Positions 47,841 to 60,425 of a stretch of 64,000 bases of DNA are shown here, in pieces. The stretch's first letter is position 1. Each line of letters opens with the position of its first letter. The stretch lies in assembly GCF_040802235.1 (NCBI RefSeq), contig NC_133169.1:41795034-41859033 (forward strand). The letters run 5' to 3'. The notes under the pieces were generated by a model. That model had not been told where the DNA came from. It saw only the letters and a list, made by a program, of their open reading frames with translations, and made no database searches. This DNA is from Manis javanica. Taxonomy: Eukaryota; Chordata; Mammalia; Pholidota; Manidae. Position numbers and translations under genes: made by a program.

Positions 47841-48354
47841 TAAAGTTCCAATTCAAGTCCATCCCAATGTTATTTAATGAGCACCAAATGTTTAGAAAAC
47901 AACTGTCTTACTGGGTTTTATATATTCTCTTGCTCTCTATAAAAATCACACACTTAATTCCTCTGTAATTGTTTTATAAAGTTCATTTTACTTTACATTA
48001 TCCTTTCAATTTTTCCTGTATAAAATACTGCTTTTACTGTCTGCTTTAATGAATATGTATAATCAATGATATTGATAAAGATCATTTTACATTATATTGA
48101 AGATTCACCAAATATTAACAATCTCAGTAGTGCCTCAAAGGAATCCTTAACAAGTCAAATATGGATATAAACTATAGGCTGTATTATCTTAATTTTTTCA
48201 ATGAAATGTAATATAAATATATAAATAATATGCTCCTTACTTATAGGAATTTGTGTTAAAAAATTAAAATTAAATTAGAAATTACAGGTCATGATATACA
48301 TTGATTCAAAACTGATAAGTGATATGGGTGTAATATGAAAAAAAACTGTCCCCT
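47841..48354. other. Downstream flank of OR copy C
   Basis: No gene. Similar to the flank after copy B for several hundred bases, then AT-rich. Confidence 0.5.
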
Positions 48355-48476
48355 GCTGTTAATTTTTTTTTAGATTCCACAAATAAGTGAAATCATGTAG
48401 CATTTATCTTTCACTACGTGCCTCATATCACTGAGCATAATACCCTGTAGGTCATCCGTGTTGTTGCAAATGGCAG
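48355..48476 (-). mobile_element. L1 3'-end fragment
   Basis: Short antisense L1 tail (agattccacaaataagtgaa, atcactgagcataatacc) cut off exactly where the ERV-L-like LTR begins. I do not find its continuation beyond the provirus. Confidence 0.65.
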
Positions 48477-48902
48477 TGTGGGATAAATGGAAGATGTCAC
48501 CCAGAATTTCCCACCTGGCCTTAGTCCATTTACATAGCAATGGATGTTTACCATGGCAGAGCCTCTAGTTGGTCAAGGGCAAGGGGTTGAAAGATAACAG
48601 CCATTCTCTCCTTCCCTCTGTTTCTGGTAACTAAATGGTCTGGCACCTAATTGGCCTGGCACACACCAGTCACCAGGGTCACACCATGGAGTTGCTGCCA
48701 GAAAGGGTGGGTCAGGGAGGGGAGGGCACAAGCCATGGCCAGAGGCGACACATGGTTTAGGGCCTGACTAGTGAACCCGAGCAAGCTGTGAGTCATGAAC
48801 TCTTTCACACCCACTTGCCCTTCCCCTTGTCCTCCTTTAATTTTCCCAGATTCATAGGGAGCTTGCCCAAGGCTTGGGAACTCACTTCCTCCTGGAGCTA
48901 CA
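48477..48902 (+). repeat. 5' LTR of the ERV-L-like provirus
   Basis: Shared blocks with the 3' LTR: tggtccactt/tagtccattt, gccattc..tctcccttcc, and cagattcataggg near the right end. It begins TGTGGG and ends near gagctaca. Confidence 0.75.
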
Positions 48903-49930
48903 TTTTGGAAAGAGTTAGCAGGGTCCAGTGAACCTGAAATCTGTCCTCGTGGCTGTGTTGGGGAAATACCCAAGGAACCCCCTATGGATGGTGGGGATTC
49001 ACCCAGGGATCCTCCTATGGGAGGTGGGAATTCACCTGGCGATTCCCCAGTGGGTATTTGGTATGGGAGAAGGTACCTCCTAGAGGAGTGGGCTCCTCCC
49101 CAGAATTAGGGAAGGGCGGTGATGCAGGAGGCAGGGGAGTTGGCTCTCTGCAGAATAGGGGGATCCTTAGGGGAAATGAGTGGCCACGTAGTGGCAGGAA
49201 ACGTGCAGTGGTTGTTTCTTACAGCATTATAAATAGTTACCAAGGAAAGAGATACACTTCAGCATCAATTGGCAGAACAGGAAAACAAGTTGTGGGATGC
49301 TCTGAAAAAGGAATAAAAGCTATTGAAAACTGAGATCAACCTGATGAGAGACATGCTAGTGGCACAGAAGGGGGCCCCATAAAAATGCAGGTTGTAAGAG
49401 GCCATGGAGGAGGTGAGGGAAGGGGCAGTACCTTAGGCTTGGAAATGGTAGACAAGATGTCAGGGGAGGTGGAGCCAGGGAAGGCCGAGGGGGTGTGGCT
49501 GAGGCACCAGCCGTTCCTATACTGACAGCCTGCCCAGTTGTAGTTAAGAAAACAAAGACACAGAAACCACAGGTTCCGTAGGGACAGGAGAACCCCACCC
49601 CACACCCACCAACAGGTTGTGGAGCATTCCATGCTGCACCCATATACCCTGGCTGAGCTGGTGGATTTGAGCACCCAGTTTCAGAAGAAGACCTCAGAGC
49701 CTCTGACCACATGGCTTTTGCACCTTGGGGATTTAGGAGTAATTGGCATTGTCCTGTCTGGGTCAGAAATGGGTTAACTGGCTTCCCTGATGGCTCACCC
49801 CTCTCTCCAGCAGAGATTTCAAAATGCTTATCAGACCTGAGGGAATCGTGCACTTTTGGATTGGCTGACAGCAGCCCTCAGGGCAGTTTGGCCTAATCAG
49901 GCTGATTCACCATAATTCCTCACTAGCTGG
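48903..49930 (+). other. ERV-L-like leader/gag region, unresolved
   Basis: Between the LTR and the first recognisable protein. It includes short imperfect repeats near 48,985-49,060 (gattcaccc and aattcacc versions). No convincing gag motif. Confidence 0.4.
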
Positions 49931-49933
49931 CAA

Positions 49934-50480
49934 ATGTATGCAGGGCTCCAGCAGATGTTACATGAGTTGGACATGAAATATACCATGTACAATATGCACC
50001 CTCAGGGCCCTGATGGGGAGTTGTTCTCCATGGGGATGACAAATCTGGTGCTCCATACAGCTACCCCATCCCTCATTGGATCCTTAGTGACTATTCTTGA
50101 CCCCCACATAGAGCAACACATGAGTGAGGTTAGTCACACTACAGCAGATCTGGGGGAGGTTGAACCAATAAAAACATGAAGGAGATACAATCTGCTACTG
50201 AAAGAGAAGTGCAAAGGGCCCTGTGAAGTTCTTGAGAACCCATATGTGGCAGCAAAAGAAAAACTTGATATTCTAATAGAATATTGCTGGAACAGTGGCA
50301 CCAATCAAAGCCAGAGCAGCAGTTCCAGCCTCTGAGGTCCAGGACATGGAGGCCAGAGGCAAAGCCCCATGTCCGGCCCATGTGCCTGCATGACCTCCTA
50401 AGGGAGAGTACGCAGACCACACCTAGGCCCTGACCCCCAAAGGAGGGCAATTGGGCTTTGCAGTTTGACTGACGGGAGTC
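49934..50480 (+). pseudogene. ERV-L-like gag remnant
   Basis: An 81-codon open stretch at 49,934-50,179 and following broken sequence occupy the gag position before the protease. Assignment rests mainly on position; no zinc knuckle or major homology motif is clear. Confidence 0.4.
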
Positions 50481-50529
50481 AAAGCCCCCACCTTGGGGTA
50501 CTTGGTGGAAGCAGAGGCCACATGTACAA

Positions 50530-50890
50530 TTAGCAATTCATTTGTCCCCAGTAAATGTACAACATCTCCTGACACTGGTGGACACAGGAGCTGTTCTCTG
50601 ATTTATGGCAACGCTGAGCAGTTACCTGGGCCCCCCACTGTGATGGATGGCTATGGGAGTAAGGCGATTACAGTGAAGAAAGCCAAATACAATTGGGAAT
50701 AGAGCTTTAACACCCAAAGAAGTATACTGTGTATATTTCTCCCTTCCCTGAATATATTTTTGATGTGTATATCCTGCAGGGCCTGTGGTTGCAAACCAAT
50801 GCAAATGAGCTAAGACTGAGGATACATGTAGTAAAGGCAGTTCTGAAGGGATATCCTAAGCACCCACCTGTAGATCTGCCTGTAGCTGGG
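50530..50890 (+). pseudogene. ERV-L-like protease remnant
   Basis: The aspartic protease active site is legible as DTGG near 50,573 (where DTGA would be expected), followed by a CSLIYGN segment and VMDGYGS. The frame shifts near 50,700 into a YTVYISPFPEYI-like segment. An active enzyme would cleave Gag and Pol; this one is broken. Confidence 0.65.
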
Positions 50891-51600
50891 TGGACAAATA
50901 CTAAGCAACTTAAACTGCCTGACGGGAACAAAGAAATTGGAGAAACTATAGAAGTCAGAGAAAATGGGCATCATAAAGCCCACTCATAGTCCTTTTAATT
51001 TCCTGGTGTGGCCAGTGAAAAAGTTGGACTTGACTAAAGTTACAACCCCTTGCATGCTTCTGTCACCTCTATAGCAGCCCTTATGGGCACAGTCAGTCAT
51101 GAATTAGGTAAATATCATTATGTTGTGGACCTTGCTAATGCCTTCTTCTCTATTGCCGTAGCACAGGAAAGTCAGGAACAGTTTTCCTTCATGTGGGAAG
51201 GCTGGCAGTGGACATTCACTGTCCTTCCACAGGGATACCTCCACAGTCCCACCATTTGTCATGGACTTGTAGCCCAGGACTTGGCCACAAAATGGTACAG
51301 CTGTATCACTACATTGATATCATGCTCACATCTGATTCTCTTGCAGATTTAGAAGGGGCAGTTCCTAGATTGCTGCAATATCTACAGGAGAAAGGATGGG
51401 CTGTAAAAAGTACCAAGGTTCAGGGGCTTGGTTTGTCTGTAAACATTTTCTGGGTTGTCTGGTAGGGTAAAACTAAAGTTATCCCAGACACAGTCATAGA
51501 TAAATTCCACGCTTTTCCTATCCCTACAACTGTGTCAGCATTACAAGTTTTGGGGTCTTCTAGGCTACTGGAGAATGTTTTGCACAAATTCTGAGACCCT
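50890..51600 (+). pseudogene. ERV-L-like reverse transcriptase remnant
   Basis: RT signatures: VVDLANAFFSIAV near 51,123, WTFTVLPQGYLHSPTICHGL near 51,212-51,270, and the catalytic loop YHYIDIML near 51,310. One Asp of the usual YxDD is missing, so a codon has been lost. Frames change near 51,000, 51,290 and 51,465. Not functional. Confidence 0.75.
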
Positions 51601-51699
51601 TATACTCATTGGTACAAAAGCGCAACAGGTGGGACTGGGATAAAACCTGCTTATCTGCCTTTACAACTGCTAATTGAGTAGTCAAGGCCATGTATGTCT

Positions 51700-52600
51700 T
51701 GAGTGTAATGGACCCATAAAGGCCTTGTAAGCTAGATGTTCATGTAACTGAAGATGGTTATGGATGGGGCATTTGGCAGCAGCTTGAATGGATACACCAA
51801 CCTATTGGATTCTGGTCACAGCTATGGAAAGGAGCAGAGGTCCAGGACACCCTGATAGTTAAGCAACTGGCTGCTGTGTATCACACCTTGCTGGCTATGG
51901 AACCCATCACAAGAACCGCTCTGACCAAGGTAATAACCACCTATCCCATCACGGGGTGGGTGCGAGACTGGACCCAAAGGACATGGAGTGGCATGGCACA
52001 GATGCCTACACTGGCCAAGTGCATACTTACAGCAGTTTAGTACTCTGTCTACTGGTCCCTTAAGTGGAGAACTCTAATGCTTATTGGGGCCAGTGATATA
52101 TACCAGTGGAAAGCAGGAAGAACTTGCTTTTGAGCCATTGGTAGCTAAGAGTCCTTATCAGGTGGTAAAAGCCCCTATACCTGAAGATGCTTGGTACTCA
52201 GATGGCTCTAGTCATGGGCAGTCCCCGAAGTGGAGGCCTGTGGCTTTCCATCCTAAGACTGATACAGTATGGATGAGGATGGAGACAGGAAGAGCAGCCA
52301 GTGGGCTGAGATGTGGGCAGTATGGCTCGTGATCACCCAGGAGCCTTCCCACATAGTTGTCTGCACTGACAGCTGGGCCGTCTATCGGGGCTTGACCCTG
52401 TGGCTACTGACATGGTACCATGCCAACCGAATGGTTGGTCACTGGTCCCTTTGAGGGGCAAGAGTTGTGTCAAGACCTATGGGCCACTGGTCAGTCTAAG
52501 ACTGTTACCATATATCATGGGACTGGCCATTTTCCTTTGGCATCCCCAGGGAATGATGAAGCAGACACACTGGCCCAGGTGTGCTGGCTAGAAGGAAAGC
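51700..52600 (+). pseudogene. ERV-L-like connection and RNase H remnant
   Basis: RNase H start WYSDGSSHG near 52,190, then VVCTDSWAVYRGL near 52,355 and a GHFPLASPGNDEADTLAQV segment near 52,525-52,580, in shifting frames. Upstream is a connection-domain-like ADGYGWG match near 51,755. Confidence 0.7.
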
Positions 52601-53250
52601 CTGCCTCTGATATGGCCCAGTGGCTACATCAGCATTTGTTGCACACAGGGAAAAAGACAATGTGGGCTGTAGCCCATGAGTGGGGCTGGCTGTTGACCTT
52701 GGAAGAAGTCAGCCGAGCCTGGAAGGGGACTCTTGTGCGCTCTGAGAGGGACTTACACTGAGTCCCGCAGCAACATGGGACAACAATAATGGGGATAATA
52801 CCCCTTGTCAGGTGGCACATAGACTATATTGGGCCTCTGCCCATATCAGAAGGATATCGGTATGCCATGACTGGGGTGGATACAACTACTGGACTGCTCA
52901 TTGCTTTTCCTGCATGTGGTGGAGATCAGCAATGACTAAAGGGGGCATACAGCATCTCGTTGCAGCTTATGGCCAGCCTCAGGTGATTGAGAGAGATCAA
53001 GGCACCCACTTTATTGGACATGTGTTACAAGAATGGGTGCAACAGTTTGGGATAAAATGGAAGTTTTATGTGCCGTATAACCCTACTAAGGCAGGCATGA
53101 TAGAGCAGTAAAATGGTTTGTTGAAATCTGGCCTGATGTCAGACTGCAGTGTCTGCAGGGTTGGTCAGTCCACTTGCAGACAGTGCTATGGCATTTGAAT
53201 GAGAAGCCCCAGATGGAGCGTTGAGCCCTGTGAGCATGCTAACACATTTC
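52600..53250 (+). pseudogene. ERV-L-like integrase remnant
   Basis: Catalytic-core-like stretches: IDYIGPLPISEGYRYAMTGV near 52,820, YGQPQVIERDQGTHF near 52,970, and a YNPTKAGMIEQ segment near 53,080-53,110 followed by a TAA. Broken by stops and frame changes. Confidence 0.65.
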
Positions 53251-54088
53251 TGCCTCTCTTTTACAAGTGCATGTGCAAACCAAGAGGAATTATTGAAGCT
53301 GGTATTTACAACATCCTGCTGCCACCTCTAACTGTGCTTGACCCTGGAGACTCTATTGTGTGGACATGGCTCTGGACATTTTAACACATGGAACAGGGAT
53401 GGCTGGCAATTCTGGTATTTGGGGCAAGGCCTGGAAGCTGGCCTCTTGTGTGTTCCTGGAGTAACAGCAGATTGTCCCCCAAAGATCACAGTAGTGTACC
53501 CCAAACAGCTGGAAAGTAAGAGCATTTTATGGGTGAGTTTTGCTTTGTTGTTATGGCCAGTGCATGTGGCTCCCATTGCCCTGCACATGACCTACTTATA
53601 ACTTCCAAAGAGAGGGAGTTGGTGGTCTGGTGTGCCAGACCAGGCCAGGACCCCATTCCTACTACTGTCCTATTACAGGGCCACTCTCTTTCATGCATCC
53701 TACCTGATGGACTAGATTTGCCTATGCTGGGGTGATTAAAACATGTGTCTTTTCATCCTTCAGGTTACTTTCTTCTACAGTCTTTTTGGATTGGGCAGTC
53801 CCCCTAGGTACAGCTTCTGCTTGCTGCATATGCCTGGCACCCCCTGCCAGTTCAGCTGCTGGCCTCCTAGGGAATGGATGAGTATGGACTTAATCTAAGT
53901 AATACTTTGAACCAAGCTGGATCCTCAGACTTGAGGATTGTCATGACTTTACTGCTATGTGTATCATAATTTCTGTTTTTATTATATGGTATTACTCTAG
54001 TTGCAGTGTTCCAGCTTTCTCAACAGGAGCCATTGAAGAAGATTAGAGGTGCATAGATTGTTAAGACTAGAATTCTGGAGGGGTGGGT
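53250..54088 (+). other. ERV-L-like 3' non-pol region
   Basis: Sequence between integrase and the 3' LTR, in several broken frames. No envelope landmark (signal peptide, CXXC, membrane anchor) is visible. The polypurine tract lies at its end. Confidence 0.45.
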
Positions 54089-54483
54089 TGTTGGGTAATG
54101 GAAATTTTTACTCAATCTCCAGAATCTCCCACCTGACATTGGTCCACTTACATACCCATGGACATTTCAGAGCCTCTGGTCAATCTGGGGCAGGGGGTGG
54201 AGAGAAAATGGCCATTCACTTCTCCCTTCCTCCTGGCATGTGAGGGGTCAGCCACTTGGCAGCCCTCATGGCCCCACCCATGGAGTCCCTGCCAGGGGGG
54301 AGGGTGGGGAAGGAGAGCCCCTCCTGTGTCCAGAGGGGGTGGATGGATGGGAGCTTGGTGACAACTGTAAGAAATAAAAGACTTTTTCACAACCTGCTCT
54401 TTCCCTTGACTAATTTCAGTTTCCTCAGATTCATAGGGGGACTTGCCCTGGTCCAAGAACACCCTTCCTCACAGAGCTACTCA
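54089..54483 (+). repeat. 3' LTR of the ERV-L-like provirus
   Basis: Starts TGTTGGGTAATGG directly after the purine tract. Contains an AATAAAAG polyadenylation-like signal near 54,374. Homologous in order to the 5' LTR. Confidence 0.75.
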
Positions 54484-55190
54484 GAAAATAAATTAATCTT
54501 TTTAATTCAATTGTTTTTCTAAGAAAAATCTGGCTGAATTATGCACAAATATATTTTCCCCCCATTCAAAGTTCCCTTTGCACTAATTTAAACATTTAGT
54601 AGGTTTTTGGTCACACAATAATAGTTTTTTAAAGACCATATCTTCATGAATACAGTATAATTTACTGTAGACTTTAGTCTTATGTACCATAATCCCACAT
54701 AAATTTTATTACTACATATATATGAATACTGACTGTATTTTCAATTACCTAAGTTTCACTACCACTTCACAACAGATTACTAGGTGTATCACCAATTCTC
54801 TCCAGAATTGTAGAATGATTTATATTTTAGGTTCATAGAAAATTTCATGTCTTAAAAAATTTTATGTGTTTAAGCAGTTCACTCAAATTTAAACTTAAAT
54901 ATAAAGATACATATTTTTCCCATGTATTGTTGTAAAACTAACAAAAAATTGTTCTCATCTGAGTGGTAAACTGGAAGACAGTATCATTCCTATGATAAGG
55001 GAAGTCCTGAAGTCCTGAAGTCTTGGGTATTCTTGGGAATAAGGTTAATATTAAATCACATACCATAGAACTCTTTGAAAAACTTACTCAACTAAGATGC
55101 TCCCTTGGGTATTTTAGGAAACATGTTTCAATGAAAATCAATCTATAAACTTTGATAATGCTAGTACTTGAATATAAGTTTATAGAAACC
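54484..55190. other. Intergenic, nothing recognised
   Basis: AT-rich, no gene or clear repeat. Confidence 0.4.
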
Positions 55191-55610
55191 TTATATATAT
55201 TATGGAACTCATTTCCTAAAATGATACCCTCACCTTCACCAGTGTAGTTGCTATCTGTCAACATAGGGAGATGCTACAGAATCACTGGCTATATTCTCCA
55301 TGCTATACCACCGTCCTGTGACCAGCCTATATTATGCTTGAGAATTTTTATGCCCTCTTGTCCCCCTCACACTCCCCACCCGAACAACCAGACCCCTCCC
55401 CCATGGTAACCACCATGACTTCTCAATGTCTGTGAGTCTACTACTGTTTTGTTCCTTCTGTTTTGCTTTGTCTTTATATTCCACATATAAATGAAATCAT
55501 ATGGTATTTGTCTTTCTCACCCTGGCTTATTTCATTTAGCTTAATACTCTCTAGATCCATCCATCTTGTTGCAAATGGCAGAATTTCATTTCCTTTTATT
55601 GCTCTATGGG
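55190..55610 (-). mobile_element. Old L1 3'-end fragment
   Basis: Antisense L1 tail: gggagatgctacagaatcac, then ttccacatataaatgaaatc and ttgttgcaaatggcagaatt. It resembles the fragment at 60,210. Confidence 0.75.
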
Positions 55611-57287
55611 TTTTTCACAGCTTATGGTACTAAATTAATGGACATGTAATAGGAACGAACATCCCTGAATCATTTAGGCAAGTATAATTCATAAGAAATA
55701 TAGTCAGATACATAATTTTAAAATATATTAGTGACCATATTTTAAAAAGTCAAAGAAATGACAAATTATTTGTAATAATGTATTAAAATTAATATATGTA
55801 GAATTGTCTTGACAGATAATTGATATTTAAAATTAACAGTGGTATATTTTACATTTTATATTAAGCATTTAAAATCAAATACAGTGTATATTTCCACCTC
55901 ATAGCAATTCACTTTGTAAATTTGATTGAAAATACTTGGTTCAGTATTTAGATTTAATAAAATTGACATTTGAAAAATAGATTCACATACTCTTGAAATG
56001 CCTAATGTACTCAGAATATTTTCAGTCACCGACACACACAAAAATAATTATAAAATTATTAAATTTTTTAGAGCACTTAATTTTATTCTGAAGTAAATTC
56101 ATAGCCATTTGAAAGCTTTGTATGACCATGTTAAGTAAATTAAGTGACACTTCTGTCAAATCAGTATTATTAACACAAATTTAAAACATTAACACATAAA
56201 TTAAAAACTCAATTCATCAAAATCAACAGTTTTTCAAATGTTTCTCATAAATTTTGCAATTTACATAACACTTTTGATTATAATTACACTTTTCTTCACA
56301 GAATGTTTAAATTATAGTGTATAAAATAATTTTTATCATATATAAAAGGTTGGTTTTTCAATGTAAATACTCATACCTGTATAGCTAGATCACAAAGTAG
56401 TGTTGTTTTATTTTTTGAGCTTCAAATTTAGCTGAAGCATGCATAGTTATATGGTTAATAAGATATAAGTAATTGTATTTTCTATTAATTATTGACATGT
56501 GTGCTCTATGTTTTGTTTCAAGATCTATAAATTGGTGGAAGAGTACAGAAAATCTTTGCAAAACTCTCCCGCAACACAATCAGTAACAATGGCTAAGCAC
56601 ACAACATCATTTTTTCTCTTTTTTAAATTTAATTGAGTTAATTAAATTGAATGAATTGTTTATGTATCATAACATTTGCACATATATACTGAGTGAATTC
56701 AACGACTTTACTCATGATACATAGATAATGCTTCAGAAAACTGAGAATAATTATGGACAACATATATCAGCTAGTGGAATGAAGGAGATAAGAAAATGTT
56801 ATCACCATGTTTGAAAACTCCAGTAAATTAAGATGTTTGATCTGACATGCTGAAACAACTTTTGTTAAGATAGAGCCTTTTTTTAAATTTAGCATGGATT
56901 ATTTTATAAAGATAAAATTAGTCTTTAATATTCAAAACTTGTTGATGTTTTATTTAATTAGAAAATATGGCAAATTTAACCTAATTATATCAAATTAATT
57001 ATTCATTACAGTTGTCATAGGTACAATTATAACTTGTCTTGTGTACGTATGATATCCAAAAATACATTACAATATTACATTAGTCATTTAAAAAATACAT
57101 TTGAAGTGAAAAAGAATCTATTGGTGCTGACTAGATCAAGCATGGGCTTAAATGTAATGCTGGAAATGCCCCTGCTGACATGTACTCTCGTGACAACAGT
57201 ATAACCACTGAAGTAGCTGCCACAATAAAAGGTGCCCATGCCAAAATAACAAAGCTGTGTGTGATGAAACAAATAGCCTACAGTATT
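55611..57287. other. Intergenic, nothing recognised
   Basis: AT-rich, no gene. A GC-richer stretch near 57,110-57,260 has a 62-codon open frame on the - strand that I do not recognise. Confidence 0.4.
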
Positions 57288-57412
57288 TCAGTTTTTAATT
57301 TTATTTTAATTAAACTTAAAGTTTAAAATTCATTTCATCAGCCCTAATTTGCCATATTTGAGGTGCTCTACAATTATACCTAACTGTTGGCTACCATACT
57401 GGATAGCACAGA
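57288..57412. mobile_element. Possible ancient DNA-transposon (MITE-type) fragment
   Basis: A run of T/A-rich sequence followed by aggtgctctacaattatacc and ggctaccatactggatagca. It recalls old mammalian non-autonomous DNA elements carrying a ggctaccatattggacagca-type arm. Weakly supported; only one side is legible. Confidence 0.35.
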
Positions 57413-57729
57413 TATTAGCAAAACTCCTAGTACTTGGTATACAGCTATTGCATGTTTTTGTTCTTATGTGTATGTGTGTGTGTTTTTCTCCCTGCCACTT
57501 GGTGCGGTTTTCTTTTACCAGTAAGGGTGAGCAATGCATACTTACCACTCTTCTTTTCAGGGACATGAGTCTTCTGCTCTTTGCCATAATACTGTCCACT
57601 GAAATCTTGGTGAAGTCTTTTTATTTAACAGTCTTCATAGTGGCCACTCCATTGATGGCCTTTTGCCCATTGGTCCTATTTAGATAGAAACAGCTAAATT
57701 CTGTTTTTTCTCTGATTAAGTTCTTATTT

Positions 57730-58190
57730 GATTTCACTATATTCAGCATCAGTGTTCTTTCATTTTATTGAGATATAATCACCACTCAGCAATGTGTTTG
57801 CCCAAAGTGTACAGGGTAATGATTTATTATACATCTACCATGAAGTGATTACCACAATTTTAGTTAGCATCTATCTTCTCATACAAACTTTGTCCTTATT
57901 TCTTGGATTGCTTTTGCTACTCAGTCATTTTGCTTCCATAAACATTTTAAGATTTTTTAAATCTACTTCTGTTAAAAATGACATTGAAATCTCAACAGGG
58001 ATGGCACTGAATCTATTGTTGGCTTTTGGTAGTATTGACATTTTAACAATATTAATTCTTCCAATCCATGAACTTGGAGTGCCTTTCCATTTGTGTCTTT
58101 ACAGCTGTATCTGTTTACTCTGATAGCATCTTAACTCTGATAGCATCTTATTTACCTTAATTTTTCTGTTCTTTGATGCCTAGGTTGGTA
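57730..58190 (-). mobile_element. Old L1 ORF2/3' fragment
   Basis: Antisense ORF2-like sequence: attgacattttaacaatatt and ccatgaacttggagtgcct near 58,030-58,090, plus a 3'-UTR-like part at 57,765-57,890. Decayed. Confidence 0.6.
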
Positions 58191-60205
58191 TCCGACATTC
58201 TATTAAGTGGTCTCTTATTCCAGGCTTTTCAGTTTTACTCAGGCAGAGACAGTTCTCCAGCAGTCATCTCAGTTGTGTTTCTGGATATTTCTGCTGGTAA
58301 CATTCGTGGTTAAATGGGACCTGCTATTAGGGTATCTTTTTGGGTAAGCAACCGTTTGAGCTCTATGGTTGGGAGTGGTGGATCTGTCACTGGCTGAGAA
58401 CAGCTGGATTAGCCTGATGGTGGTGTTCCCTGTCCAATTAAAGCTGGAGGATAGGCTCCACAACTGCCTAGATTCTCAGGTCAGGCTTACCAGATGGTCG
58501 GGACTTGGTAGTTTACTCAGCATTAGGGGAAATATGAATTAGCTTCACTGCCTGGCGATATACTGATCATTTCTCTGTATATATTTATCAGAACAAGTTG
58601 AATGCCTTAAATATATACATTATTTATTTGTTAACTGTATCCTAACACAGCTGGAAAAATGGAAACTCATATCAGCACCAGAGCACCCTGTCTGGAATTC
58701 AGTAGCTCTATAAGTTAGGGAAGTGAATTTAGCAGTTCCGCTGTGGAGGACAGCATGAGGACATAATCAACGGATAATTAGAGCACCTGACACAAGTGTA
58801 TTTGTAAGTGTGCTGTGAGTTTGCACACGTGCTAACCACAGTGACGTCGTGATATCACACAGGCAGCACTTGGAATTATACAGGCAGCACTTGGTGTTTT
58901 TCCTGTCATTATTACATCAGGGTGGAGGGGAGTTTTAGGAAGTTCACAATAATACTCAATAACCTGGTATAATTATTTACCCCAAGTAAGTATTTTCATT
59001 TAGGTAATGGAAACTAATTCTGTCTTTTTGCCCTAGGAGAGGAGATGGAAAACAATACCAACTCCTATAATTAAAGGCAAGGGAATGGATTCCCCGCAGG
59101 GCTAAAGACTTGTGTCTGTCTGCTCACCCCGGGCGGGCTAAGCAGGGATTTCCTAGGAATGAAAACCCTTTTAGTCTTTACTGCCACTTCCTGTCTTCAT
59201 GGGAAACAGCAAAGAATAAGATTTCTGCCAAGTAGTTGAGGGCAGGTATGACTTGTAGAATCCATGAATGCTTCTAGAATTTAGGTGGAAATGTATTAAA
59301 AATTTGTTACTTAGAAAATCTCTAAAGAGAGGGGTAGTTGCTATGGATATATAAATCTATACAAGAATATTTATATTCATGCATATATAATCTTATTAAA
59401 ATTAGAGTAATATCTACACTCTGGGGGTTAGTAATATAATAAGCTTGGAATTATATTTAAATGAGTGGTTTTATGATGTCTTTGGGCTACTCTTATTAAA
59501 ATAATAAGTAAATATTTCTAGCTGTGCTTTTTAACTCTATTCCATTGCTTTTTCTTTCCATTTATTTATCAATAATTATAAAGTTTCCAATTGTTTGTTA
59601 GGTGTGTTTTTATTAAGGAAATATGAAAACATACAAGATATGTAATTTGCCTTTCCAGTAACCTATGCTCTTATTGGAATTATACACTACTCAGACCCAC
59701 ACCAAGAGATAATTAAATAACCAGGTGAGGATGTGTGTAAGCTAGTGTCAAACATTCTGCTGAACATGGAGAATGGAGATGATCGGTTTCATTTCTTAAG
59801 AGATTTCTGAGCTAAGGACTTACTGTCATTGTTTCACTTCATTTGTTCGGTATGACTTTGAGGAATGTGGTATCACCCTCCTTGTAGGGGCATGAGAACT
59901 GAGGCAGAGGATTACCTGTCTCAGGTCAGAGACAGGACAGGTTGGATAAAGGTCCTTTTTGCTTTTTCTATTTCCATATACACTGGCACTCCTGAGGCTG
60001 TGCTGAAGGGTGGTGAGTAGGAAAAACATGTCAGGTGAGGAAAAGGGCATAACTGAGTGATCTGAACAGCAGCTTTGGGCCACATTCTCTTTTTTAACAA
60101 GCACAGTGCACAGTCACAGATACTCTACAGCTGCCATGCTCTCTTCTAGTACTTTAGTAAGTACTTTTAAATTGCTTTAAAGAGACCAAACATTTTACTA
60201 AGAAC
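58190..60205. other. Intergenic, nothing recognised
   Basis: No gene seen. 58,220-58,540 has moderately GC-rich repeat-like sequence that I cannot class. 58,820-58,900 contains a short local duplication of acaggcagcacttgg. Confidence 0.4.
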
Positions 60206-60209
60206 CACT

Positions 60210-60425
60210 TTTATATATAAATAATTTTATTGAAATGTCGATAATATACAATCTCATATTGGTTTCAAATGTACAGTACAGTGGTTCAACAGTTACTCCC
60301 ATTATTAAATCCTCACCCCTTCTAATGTGGTTACTATCTGTCCACATAGGAAGATGCTACAGAATCATTGACTGTATTCTCCATGCTGCACTACTGTCCC
60401 TGTAACCACCTTACATTGTTATTGT
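60210..60425 (-). mobile_element. Old L1 3' UTR fragment
   Basis: Antisense: aggaagatgctacagaatca and ttctccatgctgcactactg, parallel to the block at 55,260-55,320. Confidence 0.6.

Larger units (their letters stand above)
28960..48350 (+). repeat. OR tandem-duplication unit C, split by nested L1s
   Basis: Third unit copy. The left part (28,960-30,375) matches unit B at 13,440-15,410. The right part (44,580-48,350) matches unit B from about 15,410 to past the receptor. The 14.2 kb between is two nested L1s. 29,240-30,375 and 44,580-46,110 are AT-rich flank without genes. Confidence 0.65.
48477..54483 (+). mobile_element. ERV-L-like provirus, two LTRs, decayed
   Basis: About 6.0 kb with homologous direct LTRs at 48,477-48,902 and 54,089-54,483, each starting TGT. 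A purine-rich tract (ctggaggggtgggt) lies just before the 3' LTR. Gag-like, protease, RT, RNase H and integrase remnants lie between in retroviral order. No envelope is seen. The protein style resembles class III ERV-L. The LTRs have drifted substantially, implying an old insertion. I could not find a matching target duplication or a convincing primer-binding site. Confidence 0.8.

Noticed and set aside
57084-57272. 62-codon - strand frame, possible processed pseudogene
   Set aside because: I do not recognise any protein in it; too short to support.
57349-57687. 112-codon + strand frame as a membrane protein gene
   Set aside because: Overlaps repeat-like sequence and a TG run; no family resemblance, no splice or start context.
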